Shown piece by piece: positions 1-8,459 of a stretch of DNA of 64,000 nucleotides. The DNA comes from Nocardiopsis composta. GTDB taxonomy: Bacteria > Actinomycetota > Actinomycetes > Streptosporangiales > Streptosporangiaceae. The notes beneath the pieces are model-generated. The model did not search any database, was not told the origin of the DNA, and saw nothing but the letters and a program-made list of their open reading frames with translations. Position numbers and translations under genes: made by a program. The number at the start of each line of letters is the position of its first letter. Position 1 is the stretch's first letter. The stretch covers positions 434,001-498,000 of the forward strand of contig NZ_JACHDB010000002.1 of the NCBI RefSeq assembly GCF_014200805.1, read 5' to 3'.

Positions 1-1809
1 GCGGTGGGCGGCCGGGTCGAGCAGCACCGCCTCGGCCTCGGGGAGCTCCGGCAGCTCGCCCTCCTCCGGGCGGTCCCCGGCGGGCAGCGCCTCGTCGCGC
101 CAGGCCCGCACCGCCTCGGCCCAGCGCGCCGCCGCGTCGGCCAGCCGCTCCTCGGCCTCCCGGGCCCGCCGGTCGGCCCGGGCCGACTCCTCGGCCGCGG
201 CCTCCGCGCGCTCGGCGAGCCGGTCCACCCCGGACTCGGCCTCGGCGAGCCGCTCGGCTTCGGCGCGCAGGCCGCCGAGCAGCCGGCCGCGGTCGCCCGC
301 GGCCCGGCCCGCCGCCCCGACCTGGCCGGCGGCCGCTTCGGCGGCGGCCGCCAGGGCGGCGACGTCCGGCTCCGGGGCGACCGGGCGGCGCACCTCCTCC
401 GGGCGGGCGTCCGGCTCGGCCGAGCGGAGCACCCGCTCGGCGGCCTCGCCCCGCTCGGCGTCGGGCACCAGGCCGGGCAGCGCGCCCAGCGCGGAGCCGA
501 GCCCGATCGCGTGCAGCGCCTCCCGGGCCTCGGCGGCGCCGGATGCCGCCGACGCGCCGATCCGCGCCGGCACCGCAGCGGCCCGCTCGATCGCGTCGAT
601 CGCGTGCTCCTCGGCGGTGCGCAGGTCGGCGGCGGTGCGCAGGGCGGCCTCGGTGTGCCGGCGCTGCGAGGCCACCGCCTCCTCCTTGTCCTCCAGGTCG
701 CCCAGTGCGCCGTAGGCCGGTGAGGCCTTCAGCGCCTCCAGCTCGCCCTGCACGGCGTCCTGCCGCTCGGCGAGCGCGTCCCGCTCCTCCACGGCGGCGC
801 GGTGCGCCTGCCGGGCGGCGTCCAGCTCCGCGCGCCGCTTCTCCAGTTGGGCGCGGGCGCGGCCGGCCGCCTTCTCCGCCTTGTCCAGCCGTGCCGAGCG
901 GTCGGCGAGCACGCCCCGCGCGTAGCCCCGGTAGCCCTCCAGGAACTCCTGGAGCGCGGCGTCGGCGCGGCGCAGCCGGGCGACGTTGCGCCGCACCCCC
1001 TCCAGGTTGTCCAGGCCGGTCGCGGTCCGGGTGATGACGCCGGGGTCCACCGGCGGGAGCGCGTCCGACAGCAGCTGCTCCAGCTGGCCCTGGAGGACCT
1101 TCAGGCCGATGTCGGGGTTGCGCAGCGTGCGCTGCAGGTGCAGCAGGTCGGGGTAGCGGTTGCCGCCGCTGATCCCGTACACCGTCTCGGCGACCCGCTG
1201 CTGGAACGCCTCCTGCCCGCCGACGACCGCGTCCTCGCCGATGTGCTCGCGCAGCCGGGCGGAGGTGATCGGCCGGTCCTGCTCCAGCAGCGCGAAGTCC
1301 CGGTTGACCCGCAGCGGGGTGATGAACCGCCAGGAGTCGCTGATCTGCCGCCCGGACGCGCTGGCCTTCACCCCGATCCCGCAGGTGCAGAAGTCCTCGG
1401 TGCCGTCGGCCAGCACCCGGCGCAGCTCGATCCAGGCGTAGCCGAGCCGCACCGTGCCCTCGGCGTAGTCGTCCAGCATCAGCCGGCTCATGCTGACCGT
1501 GTCGAAGCCCTTGCAGCCCATGTTGCGCAGGTCGCCGTCGAGGCAGAGCGGCAGCAGCAGCTCCAGCGTCCGCGACTTGCCGGAGCCGTTGGTCCCCTTG
1601 AAGATCACCCGGCCGCCGGAGAGGTCGAACTCCTCGTCGCGGTACTGCCAGATGTTGACGACGCCGCCTCGGTGCAGGCGCCAGCGGCTTCGGAGGTCGG
1701 GCTTGGGGTCCACGTCTGGGGTCCTCACGTCGTTCGGGTGCGTAGCGGGGTGCGGGCGGCGCCGCCCGGGGGCGGCCGGGGCGGCGCTGCGGGCCGGTTC
1801 GGGGGTCAT
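1..1809 (-). CDS. jetC: Wadjet JetC-like SMC ATPase (TIGR02680 family), C-terminus cut by window edge
   Basis: Large SMC/SbcC-like ATPase subunit of a Wadjet (JetABCD) plasmid-defence complex. Only the first 603 codons are in the window; family members are usually above 1,300 residues. The N-terminus carries the ATP-binding Walker A GTNGSGKS at residues 72-79, followed by the LELLLPLCLDGD and RNMGCKGFDTVSMSRLMLDD stretch typical of TIGR02680. A long Ala/Glu/Arg-rich coiled coil then runs off the edge. The ATG at 1809 was chosen because GAGGTGA lies about 10 nt upstream; in-frame GTG codons at 1728 and 1713 are alternatives. It lies 62 nt after jetB on the same strand, so it is the third gene of the operon. 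The nuclease gene jetD (TIGR02679) would be expected beyond position 1. Known: Wadjet complexes cleave small circular DNA after loop extrusion. Confidence 0.88.
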   Translation of the reverse strand, partial: MTPEPARSAAPAAPGRRRPHPATHPNDVRTPDVDPKPDLRSRWRLHRGGVVNIWQYRDEEFDLSGGRVIFKGTNGSGKSRTLELLLPLCLDGDLRNMGCKGFDTVSMSRLMLDDYAEGTVRLGYAWIELRRVLADGTEDFCTCGIGVKASASGRQISDSWRFITPLRVNRDFALLEQDRPITSARLREHIGEDAVVGGQEAFQQRVAETVYGISGGNRYPDLLHLQRTLRNPDIGLKVLQGQLEQLLSDALPPVDPGVITRTATGLDNLEGVRRNVARLRRADAALQEFLEGYRGYARGVLADRSARLDKAEKAAGRARAQLEKRRAELDAARQAHRAAVEERDALAERQDAVQGELEALKASPAYGALGDLEDKEEAVASQRRHTEAALRTAADLRTAEEHAIDAIERAAAVPARIGASAASGAAEAREALHAIGLGSALGALPGLVPDAERGEAAERVLRSAEPDARPEEVRRPVAPEPDVAALAAAAEAAAGQVGAAGRAAGDRGRLLGGLRAEAERLAEAESGVDRLAERAEAAAEESARADRRAREAEERLADAAARWAEAVRAWRDEALPAGDRPEEGELPELPEAEAVLLDPAAHR

Positions 1810-1871
1810 CGGCGGTGCTCACCTCGCTCCTGCTGCTCGCGGTTCTCTCGGGCGCCCCGCCCGGTGCGGGG

Positions 1872-3197
1872 TCAGGGCCCGAACAGGGACTCCTGGCCCT
1901 CGCCGGGGGAGGGGGCGGCGGGTTCGGCGGCCTGCTCCCCGTCTTCTTCGTCCGGGCCGTCCGGGCGGGGCCGGTAGCGGGCGGCGGCCGGGCTGATCTC
2001 CACGCTCTCCGGCAGGCCGTCCGCGGCCGGGACGAGCCGGGCGAGACCGGCCTGGACCAGGGTCTGCGCGACCGACCGGGCCAGCCGCCCGGTGTCCCGC
2101 ACCGCCTCCTTCGACCACGCCTTCGGGTAGCGCTCCGCGATCGCGGCGGCCACCTCGCCCAGCCGGTCGAGCGGGACCGGGACCCGGCCGCCCTCCCCGT
2201 CCGGCCGCTCCTGGGCCCCGGGGCCGACCAGCTCGTCCGCGGCGAGCAGGGCGATCCGGGAGAGCGTGCCGTGGCCGGGGTAGAGCAGGTCGCTCAGGTA
2301 GCCGTCCGGGTCCACCGCGAGCACCCCCTCCGAGCGCACCTCCAGGTGCAGCCCGAACAGCTCCTCCAGCAGCTCGGCCTCGGCCCGCAGCCGGGTGCGC
2401 AGCCAGTCGCGCTGCTCGGGGGTGAGGTCGGCGGTGAGCACCACCGGATCCTCGACGATGCGGCGGCGCACCCGGTGCCGCTCGTCCTCGCCGGCGGGCG
2501 GCCCGCCCGCGGCCAGCTCGGCGGCCGAGGAGGACCGCCCCAGCGGCGCGGCGACCAGGTGGCTCAGCAGCTCCACGTTCACGGTGAGCAGCGCCTCCCG
2601 GCCGGCGTCCTCGGCCCACGGGCCGACGCTGCCGTCGGTCTCGGCCAGCACCCCCAGGTCGATGAGGTGCCGCAGCGCCGCCACCAGGGCGCGCCGGTCC
2701 ACGATGCCGGCGCCCAGCTCCAGCCCGGCCTCCGCGCCGGCCGCCCGGACCTCCGACACCAGGCCGGACAGCAGCACCTGGCCGCCGGAGCCGGTCAGCG
2801 CGGCCAGCACCAGTGCGAGGTAGGCGTAGGCGCGCGGGGTGAACGGCGCCCCGTTGGCCTTGTGCGCGCCGCGCACCCCGTCGGGGGTGCGGCCGGTCTT
2901 GTACAGCCGGGCGAACCCCGGCTCCACCACCAGGCGGTAGCCCAGGTAGCCGGCGAACAGCGCCTGCAGCCGGTCGGTGTAGCGCCGCACCGCGGGCAGC
3001 ACCTCGCCCTCCGGGCCGTCGGCGCGCAGCAGCGGGCGGCGCAGCAGCACCCGGGCGCACCGGCGGACCTGGGCGGCCTCGATCGAGTCCAGCCCCTCCA
3101 AGACCGTCGCCTCGGCCCACCCGTCACCCACCCCCGCCCTCAACGGAGGCCCTGCGGGCCGCGGTCCACTTCGGCCCAAATGCGTCCGGCGGCTCAT
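1872..3197 (-). CDS. jetB: Wadjet JetB-like subunit (TIGR02678 / DUF2398)
   Basis: Protein of 441 residues recognised as the TIGR02678/DUF2398 family, found in a conserved cassette with TIGR02677, TIGR02679 and TIGR02680. The N-terminal part contains ALFAGYLGYRLVVEPGFARL followed by YKTG, the best-conserved portion of the family. The middle has winged-helix-like segments and the C-terminus is acidic. In Wadjet it corresponds to the kleisin/KITE-associated part that bridges the SMC subunit. The ATG at 3197 overlaps the jetA stop codon (ATGA), which implies translational coupling. The acidic tail after about residue 415 is probably lineage-specific. Family assignment is from recalled sequence features; no search was possible. 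Confidence 0.85.
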   Translation of the reverse strand: MSRRTHLGRSGPRPAGPPLRAGVGDGWAEATVLEGLDSIEAAQVRRCARVLLRRPLLRADGPEGEVLPAVRRYTDRLQALFAGYLGYRLVVEPGFARLYKTGRTPDGVRGAHKANGAPFTPRAYAYLALVLAALTGSGGQVLLSGLVSEVRAAGAEAGLELGAGIVDRRALVAALRHLIDLGVLAETDGSVGPWAEDAGREALLTVNVELLSHLVAAPLGRSSSAAELAAGGPPAGEDERHRVRRRIVEDPVVLTADLTPEQRDWLRTRLRAEAELLEELFGLHLEVRSEGVLAVDPDGYLSDLLYPGHGTLSRIALLAADELVGPGAQERPDGEGGRVPVPLDRLGEVAAAIAERYPKAWSKEAVRDTGRLARSVAQTLVQAGLARLVPAADGLPESVEISPAAARYRPRPDGPDEEDGEQAAEPAAPSPGEGQESLFGP

Positions 3198-4771
3198 CGG
3201 GCGCCCTCCGCGACGGTCAGCTCCACCTCGGCGCCGTGCAGCTCCAGGGTGCCGAAGACCGAGCCGACCCGGTCCGCGGCGCCGTCCGGGCGGGGGCGCA
3301 CCACCAGGGTCAGCCCGGACACCGGGTCGGAGGCGGTGCCCTGCTCGGCGGGGGCGTCCCGGGAGGCCCCGGCCAGGGTGAGCAGCTCGCAGAAGAGGTC
3401 CAGGGCGTCCGCGGAGAGCCGGGCGCCGGCCAGGTTCCCCGAGGCCGCGGCGAGCTCGCCGACAGCGGCCGACCTGCGCTCCCGGCGGCGCGCCTCCTCC
3501 TCCAGCAGCGCGGCGCGGCCCAGCGGGTCGTCGCCGACCCGGGGGACCTGCCCGCCGGGGGCCCGCTCGCCCTTGTTGCGCACGTTCACCTCGACCGGAA
3601 CGCCCTCCCCGGCGGCCCAGGAGGAGGCGGGGGCGGGGGCGCCGTCCTCCGGCGCCAGCGCCAGGTGCCGCGCGGAGAACAGGCCGAACGCGGCGGCGTA
3701 CATGTCGTGCGCGGTGCTCGGCTCGGCCCCGTCGAACCAGCCGGCGAGGGTGAGCAGGTCGCGGCGGCGGCCCGGGTCGACCCCGCCGGTGCCGGTGGCG
3801 CGCTTGACGTTGCCGAGCAGCGCGCTGATCGCCCGGCTGGTGGCGTCACGCAGCTCGTCGACCTCGGAGGGGCGGCCCGGGCGGCCGAGGAACCAGTCGG
3901 CCAGGCCGTCCCAGTCGGCGGGGGTGCGGCCGGGGGCGCGCTCCATCAGCTCGGTCTGCCCGAGCACCGCGGTGTTGGGGGTGAAGGCGTCCTGGCCGGT
4001 GCCGAGCAGTGCGAGCAGGTCGCCGCGGCGGGCCTCCAGCGCGCCCAGCCGCTCCACGATCGTCCCGGAGTGCCGGAGCACGTCCTGGGCGATCAGGTCG
4101 ACGTACTCCAGCAGCATGTGCTTGAAACCGGAGGTCTCCTCGGGGCCCAGGTCGTAGCGGGCGATCACCGAGCCGAGGTAGGCGTAGAAGTCGCGGACCG
4201 CGGCGGCGAACTCGCCGTGCTGCAGGAAGACCGTGGTGACCTGCTGGGCGAGGCGCTCGCGCAGGGTGTTCCCGGATGCGTCGCCGGGCCCTTCGCCGCG
4301 CCCGGCGGCGTCCAGCTCGCCGAGGGTGCGGGCGATGTCGGCCAGGCCGCGGGCGATCGCGGGCAGCAGCTCCCGGGAGACCTCCCGGGCGCCCTCGGCC
4401 ACCCGGAGCATGTCGTCCACGTCCCGCTGCACCCGCATGGCCAGCTTGGAAACCTGGTAGCGGACCCGGCTGCGGGTGAACTCGGCGATGGTCGCGGCGG
4501 GCTCGCGCCGCCCCGGCACCAGGTTCCCCCACCGGGCCAGCTGGTCCAGCCGGTCGACCACGGTCTCCATCCGGGACTCGCCCTCGTCGACCTCGCCGCG
4601 CCGCTCGGCGGCGGCCAGCGCGGAGGCGACCTCCCCGGCTCCCAGGTCGGCCAGGAGGGTCCCGGTGAACAGCCGCATGACGGCCAGGTAGGTGCGCCGC
4701 TCGGGGGCCGACAGGTAGGCGTAGAGCCGCAGCCGGTCGAGGTCGTCCGGTTCGGAAGTCGTGTTGGGCAT
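3194..4771 (-). CDS. jetA: Wadjet JetA-like subunit (TIGR02677 / DUF2397)
   Basis: First gene of the Wadjet operon, 525 residues, recognised as TIGR02677/DUF2397 from the N-terminal LDRLRLYAYLSAPERRTYLA block and an adjoining hydrophobic helix (VMRLF). Helical segments follow, including GFKHMLLEYVDLIAQDVLRH. In the complex it acts as the kleisin-like partner of the SMC ATPase. The ATG at 4771 was preferred over an upstream in-frame GTG at 4831 because family homology begins right after it. No good ribosome binding site is visible; TAAGTT ends 10 nt before the ATG, so a short-leader transcript is possible. The stop overlaps the jetB start. The operon lies 115 nt behind an unrelated flavoenzyme gene on the same strand. 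Confidence 0.86.
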   Translation of the reverse strand: MPNTTSEPDDLDRLRLYAYLSAPERRTYLAVMRLFTGTLLADLGAGEVASALAAAERRGEVDEGESRMETVVDRLDQLARWGNLVPGRREPAATIAEFTRSRVRYQVSKLAMRVQRDVDDMLRVAEGAREVSRELLPAIARGLADIARTLGELDAAGRGEGPGDASGNTLRERLAQQVTTVFLQHGEFAAAVRDFYAYLGSVIARYDLGPEETSGFKHMLLEYVDLIAQDVLRHSGTIVERLGALEARRGDLLALLGTGQDAFTPNTAVLGQTELMERAPGRTPADWDGLADWFLGRPGRPSEVDELRDATSRAISALLGNVKRATGTGGVDPGRRRDLLTLAGWFDGAEPSTAHDMYAAAFGLFSARHLALAPEDGAPAPASSWAAGEGVPVEVNVRNKGERAPGGQVPRVGDDPLGRAALLEEEARRRERRSAAVGELAAASGNLAGARLSADALDLFCELLTLAGASRDAPAEQGTASDPVSGLTLVVRPRPDGAADRVGSVFGTLELHGAEVELTVAEGAR

Positions 4772-4886
4772 GACCCGCACCAACTTAGCGCCTGGAGCCG
4801 ACACTCCCGGCCCGGACGCGAGGTGACGCACCTTGCTCGCGGGGCGGGGCGCGCCGGGAGCGCCGCCCTGCCCCGCGGGGCGCGGA

Positions 4887-6884
4887 TCAGAGCTCGTCGA
4901 GCTCCTCGACGGCGCGGTGCGCCTGGTCGATCGCGGTGTCGGTGTAGGCGTTGGGCGCCGCGTCGGAGTTGGCGATGGTGATCCGCCCGAGCCGCTTGCG
5001 GGCCGCCTCGGCGGGGGTGGGCCCGTTCGGCCAGAACGAGTCCCAGCGGCGGGTGTACTCGCGGGCGTAGCCGTGGCCCCAGCGGTTGACGGTGATCGCC
5101 TCGATGTCCCGGGCGGCGTCGAAGCCGCCGTCGCCCAGGGCGCGGTTGAGCGTCTGGCGGATGCTCCGCTCGAAGCTCTCGAAGGGCCGCCGGAGCAGCT
5201 CGTGCCGGGCGTGCACGGCGCCCTGGCGCAGCGACATGTCGCCGGGGGAGGGGGCGCTGATCATCTGGATGATGATCGGCTCGGACGGGTCCTCGGGGTG
5301 CTCGTAGCCGCCCATGCTCACCGGGTAGTCCAGCTGGGCCACCGCCCAGTCGCCGCCGGTGAACCGGATGTGCCGCATGCCCAGCTCGACCCAGGGCTGC
5401 CAGTTGCGCACCACCACGTTGGCGTAGACCAGCGGCTGCTTGGAGGCGTCGGTCATGGCCCGGCGCTGGGCGCTGGGCAGCTCCTGCATCAGGTACTTGC
5501 CCATGACGTGCCAGGCGGCCATGACCACGTGGCCGGCGGTGACCCGGTGCAGCCCGCCGTCGCGGTGGTAGGTGACGAACACCCGCTCGGCGCTGGAGGG
5601 GGAGCCGTCGTGCGCCAGCCCGGTGCACGGCGACTGCAGCCGCAGCCGGACGTCCTGCCCCTCCTCGTCCAGCTTGGAGTAGTCGAACTCGGCGAGCACG
5701 ACGCTCTCCATGTCCAGCTCGTCGGCGTCCGGGACGGAGCCGGGGATCAGGGAGTGCACCAGCAGCCGGGCGATGCTCGCGTTGCCGTCCGGGAAGTGGT
5801 GGATGTAGGGGTCGTCGAACTTCCAGAACCGGCGGAGCGAGTAGCAGTTGTACTCCGAGGCCTCGGAGTCGTCCAGGCCGATGCCGGCGAAGCCGGGCAG
5901 CCCTTCGCCCCAGGCGTCGATCGCGCCCCAGGAGGAGGCGGGCACCGCCCACTCGTCGCTGGTGATGGTCTCCATGAAGGCCACCACCTGGTCGTTGCAG
6001 CCCAGCACGTCGCGCAGGTAGTCGGTGTAGCTGATCCGGGACAGCCGCTCCTGCTTCTCCTGCGCGGACAGCCCGGGCATCGGGTCGTCGCCGGAGTCGC
6101 CGTACAGGGCGGCGATCTGGTCCACGGACTCGGGGCTGAGCGGGGCGCCGGCCAGCCACTCGCGGACCGACATGCCCTTGGCGCGCACCGCGAGGTGGTC
6201 GGTCTGGAACTCCTCGGCGCGCAGGAAGACGGTGTCCCCCTCCTCGGCCAGCTTCCACTTGTCGTAGAACTTCTGGTCGAAGAAGTCCTTGAACCGGTCG
6301 ACCTCGATGCCCAGCTCCTTGAGCAGGCCCATCGCGGTCTCGCTGTAGGCGGACGGGGTGTCGATGGCCTGGGTGCCGCCGTAGCCGATGAGGACCTGCT
6401 CGCGCCCCTCGGGGCGGAACTCGTTGCGGCGGGCGTGCCCGCCGAACTCGTCGTGGTTGTCCAGGATGAGGATCTTCGCCTCGGGGTGCTTCTTCTTGTA
6501 GAAGTGCGCGGCGGACAGGCCGCTGATGCCCGATCCGACGACGACCAGGTCGTAGTGCTCGTCCAGGTCGTTCACCCGGGTGGTGTTGACGACGCTGCCG
6601 AGCCGGCCGTCGCGGATGCTGTGCGGGATGCTCAGCGCCTGCTGGGTGTTGCCGCGCAGGCCCTCCATGCCGGGCGGGTAGTCGGCGCCGGAGGCGGCCG
6701 AGGCCGGGTGCGCGGGGCTGGCGGCCCAGTCCCGGTCCCCGGGGGCGCAGCCGGCCAGTGCGGCCGCGGCGATCCCGCCGACCGCCGCCGCGCTCGCCCC
6801 GTCGAAGAAGTCGCGCCGACTGATCCGGCGGTCCATGCCGAGCTCGCTGTCGGAATGCCGGGGGCGTCGTCGCTGATCGGACAT
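4887..6884 (-). CDS. Tat-exported lipoprotein FAD/NAD(P)-binding oxidoreductase, spermidine dehydrogenase-like
   Basis: Flavin-dependent amine oxidoreductase-type enzyme of 665 residues, probably displayed on the outside of the membrane. A twin-arginine motif SRRDFF (residues 22-27) is followed by a hydrophobic stretch ending in the lipobox LAGC (43-46). The FAD-binding glycine motif GSGISG is at 117-122, with ILDNHDEFGGHARRNEF downstream, a block shared with bacterial spermidine dehydrogenase (SpdH). The ATG at 6884 is chosen over an upstream in-frame start at 6926 because GAGGAG lies directly before it. The substrate is inferred only from the resemblance; other polyamine or amine oxidations are possible. 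It is not obviously functionally linked to the Wadjet genes that follow. Confidence 0.8.
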   Translation of the reverse strand: MSDQRRRPRHSDSELGMDRRISRRDFFDGASAAAVGGIAAAALAGCAPGDRDWAASPAHPASAASGADYPPGMEGLRGNTQQALSIPHSIRDGRLGSVVNTTRVNDLDEHYDLVVVGSGISGLSAAHFYKKKHPEAKILILDNHDEFGGHARRNEFRPEGREQVLIGYGGTQAIDTPSAYSETAMGLLKELGIEVDRFKDFFDQKFYDKWKLAEEGDTVFLRAEEFQTDHLAVRAKGMSVREWLAGAPLSPESVDQIAALYGDSGDDPMPGLSAQEKQERLSRISYTDYLRDVLGCNDQVVAFMETITSDEWAVPASSWGAIDAWGEGLPGFAGIGLDDSEASEYNCYSLRRFWKFDDPYIHHFPDGNASIARLLVHSLIPGSVPDADELDMESVVLAEFDYSKLDEEGQDVRLRLQSPCTGLAHDGSPSSAERVFVTYHRDGGLHRVTAGHVVMAAWHVMGKYLMQELPSAQRRAMTDASKQPLVYANVVVRNWQPWVELGMRHIRFTGGDWAVAQLDYPVSMGGYEHPEDPSEPIIIQMISAPSPGDMSLRQGAVHARHELLRRPFESFERSIRQTLNRALGDGGFDAARDIEAITVNRWGHGYAREYTRRWDSFWPNGPTPAEAARKRLGRITIANSDAAPNAYTDTAIDQAHRAVEELDEL

Positions 6885-7180
6885 TGGTCTCCTCGTCGTT
6901 CCCGGCGTCCCGGACTTGAGGACCACAAGAGCATGCGGGGGAGCGGGCGACGCGGAGGCGGGGCGGGGGCGCGCCTGAGTCTTTGCCGTGTGCGGTGTGT
7001 CTTTTGGGGTGCGGAACGACCGGGGTCGTATTGCCAGGTGAACGGGTTCGCGGCGGCGTCCGCCGGGAACCCGGCCATCTTACGCCCGATATTTTGCTAA
7101 TGAGACGATTTGTCGGGTTTTTGTCCCGTGGTCGGATGTCTGGTCGCGCACACCCCCGCCGCCGGCGGGGGCGCCCCGGG

Positions 7181-7636
7181 TCAGGGGACCATCAGCGACA
7201 GCGACTCGGCGACCAGCGCCGGGCGCTCCGCCCCCTCGATCTCCACGGTGTGGGCCATGGTGAACAGCAGGCCCTTGCCGGTCTCCTTGGCCTCGACCAG
7301 GCGGACCGCGTCGCGCACCCGCGAGCCCTCGGTGACCGGCTGCAGGAAGCGGACCTTGTTCAGGCCGTAGTTGATGCCCATCGACGGCGCCTTCTCCAGG
7401 GTGAACACCTGGGGGCCGAAGTAGGCGAGCAGGGAGAGGGAGAGGTAGCCGTGCGCGATCGTGGTGCCGAACGGGCCGCTCGCCGCGCGCTCCCGGTCGA
7501 CGTGGATCCACTGGTGGTCGCCGGTGGCGTCGGCGAAGGCGTCGATCCGGTCCTGGGTGATGGTGAGCCAGTCGGTTCGGCCCAGCTCCTCGCCCTGGGC
7601 GGCGGCGAGCTCGTTGGCATCGGCGAAGGTACGCAT
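7181..7636 (-). CDS. MaoC-family (R)-specific enoyl-CoA hydratase-like protein
   Basis: Single hot-dog-fold protein of 151 residues. The hydratase signature FADATGDHQWIHVD lies near residues 35-48, with the catalytic Asp and His, and is followed by GPFGTTIAHGYLSLSLL, typical of MaoC dehydratases that hydrate trans-2-enoyl-CoA in fatty-acid turnover. The ATG at 7636 follows an AAAGGAAAG ribosome binding site; longer forms starting at 7690 lack support. It appears monocistronic. A TetR-type operator-like sequence lies about 55 nt upstream (see separate entry). Family assignment is strong; the physiological substrate is unknown. Confidence 0.85.
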   Translation of the reverse strand: MRTFADANELAAAQGEELGRTDWLTITQDRIDAFADATGDHQWIHVDRERAASGPFGTTIAHGYLSLSLLAYFGPQVFTLEKAPSMGINYGLNKVRFLQPVTEGSRVRDAVRLVEAKETGKGLLFTMAHTVEIEGAERPALVAESLSLMVP

Positions 7637-7689
7637 GGGCGGCACTTTCCTTTCGGCCGGGAGGGGACCTCGGCACGACTCTAGCGTCA

Positions 7690-7703
7690 ACCGACCGTTC
7701 AGT
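7690..7703. promoter_or_regulatory. Putative TetR-type operator upstream of the MaoC gene
   Basis: The 14-bp sequence ACCGACCGTTCAGT is an imperfect palindrome: ACCGA and TCAGT pair at 4 of 5 positions around a CCGT centre. It resembles ACCGACCG/CGGTCGGT-type sites bound by TetR regulators of fatty-acid genes in actinobacteria. No TetR gene is nearby, so the regulator would act in trans. This is inference. Confidence 0.3.
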
Positions 7704-7866
7704 ATGTAGTGCCTCGCGGAAAAATTCCGGGAGGCTCCGGCCGGCCCCTCCGTCGTCGACGGGGCTCTCCGCCCACCGCGGAGCCCCGGCCTTTCCCAGC
7801 TCCCTGCCCCGTGCCCACCTGAACCGAGCCCCCCTCCCCGGCCCCGCGCCTACCCGCAACGTCTTC

Positions 7867-7911
7867 CAGGTGGGCTGTAGCGCGGGCGGGGCGGCGCGGC
7901 CGGAACCCCCG
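7867..7911. repeat. Dispersed intergenic repeat, copy 1 (partial)
   Basis: This stretch contains GGCTGTAGCGCGGGCGGG followed by GCGGCCGGAACCCC. Nearly the same sequence occurs at 20356-20403, and a shorter match at 39907-39937. It also contains the 3' flank of the MaoC upstream region. The three sites are all intergenic and otherwise unrelated, which suggests a small dispersed element. Confidence 0.5.
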
Positions 7912-7916
7912 TCGAT

Positions 7917-8345
7917 CTAGGCGGAGGGCTCCGCCCCGGACGGCTCGGACGTCTCGGGGCCGGAAGGAGGCCGCTGCGCCGGGGCCGGCGCGCCCTCCGC
8001 GGCCAGCGCGTGCAGCCGGGGCAGCGGTACGCCCAGCAGCCGGGCGGCGTCGTCCTCGGCCACACCCGCCTCGGCCAGCCTGCGCATCGCGCCGCGGACC
8101 GCTCCCGCCGCCGAGCGGCGCGCGGCGTCGGCCCCGTCGACCGCCCCGCGGGCGTCCAGGATCAGCCGGTCGGTCTCGTCGTCGACGGTCGGAATGACCT
8201 CCACCCGGGCCTCGGGGTCCCCGATGAACGCCCGCGCCCGCGGGCAGGCCTGCGCCAGATCGGGCGACCAGGTCACGCCGGCGCCGACGATCCGCAGCTC
8301 CCAGCCGTCCTGCCATTTCCGGGCGTGCACGATGAACGGGCCCAT
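7917..8345 (-). CDS. HicB-like protein, orphan
   Basis: Small protein of 142 residues. The N-terminal half (HARKWQDGWELRIVGAGVTW, then a helix and a VEVIPTV strand) has the layout of partially degraded RNase H-fold HicB antitoxins. The C-terminal part, MRRLAEAGVAEDDAARLLGV, resembles the LR..GLSLRDIGALLGVS helix-turn-helix seen after HicB domains in actinobacteria, but is diverged. No hicA-like toxin gene lies next to it, so it may be a solitary antitoxin or a repurposed regulator. TAATGT lies 6 nt upstream of the ATG, consistent with a near-leaderless transcript. The tail after residue 125 is Pro/Ser-rich and probably disordered. Family call is tentative. Confidence 0.55.
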   Translation of the reverse strand: MGPFIVHARKWQDGWELRIVGAGVTWSPDLAQACPRARAFIGDPEARVEVIPTVDDETDRLILDARGAVDGADAARRSAAGAVRGAMRRLAEAGVAEDDAARLLGVPLPRLHALAAEGAPAPAQRPPSGPETSEPSGAEPSA

Positions 8346-8459
8346 ATGCCTACATTACGCACCGGGATCGCCCTGGCCCGGACGAACCGCCGTGCCGGGC
8401 CGAACCGGCTCATACCGGCTTCGACCTGGGCGGATTTCGAGTCAGAGGAGAGGACGGGA

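Noticed and set aside
4-723. Long plus-strand ORFs over the jetC, jetB and jetA region
   Set aside because: They are antisense frames of the Wadjet genes; translations are Gly/Arg/Pro-rich with no family features.
4165-6258. 697-residue frame opposite and across jetA and the flavoenzyme
   Set aside because: A shifted reading of the same strand; it has no ordered family motifs, while the true frames do.
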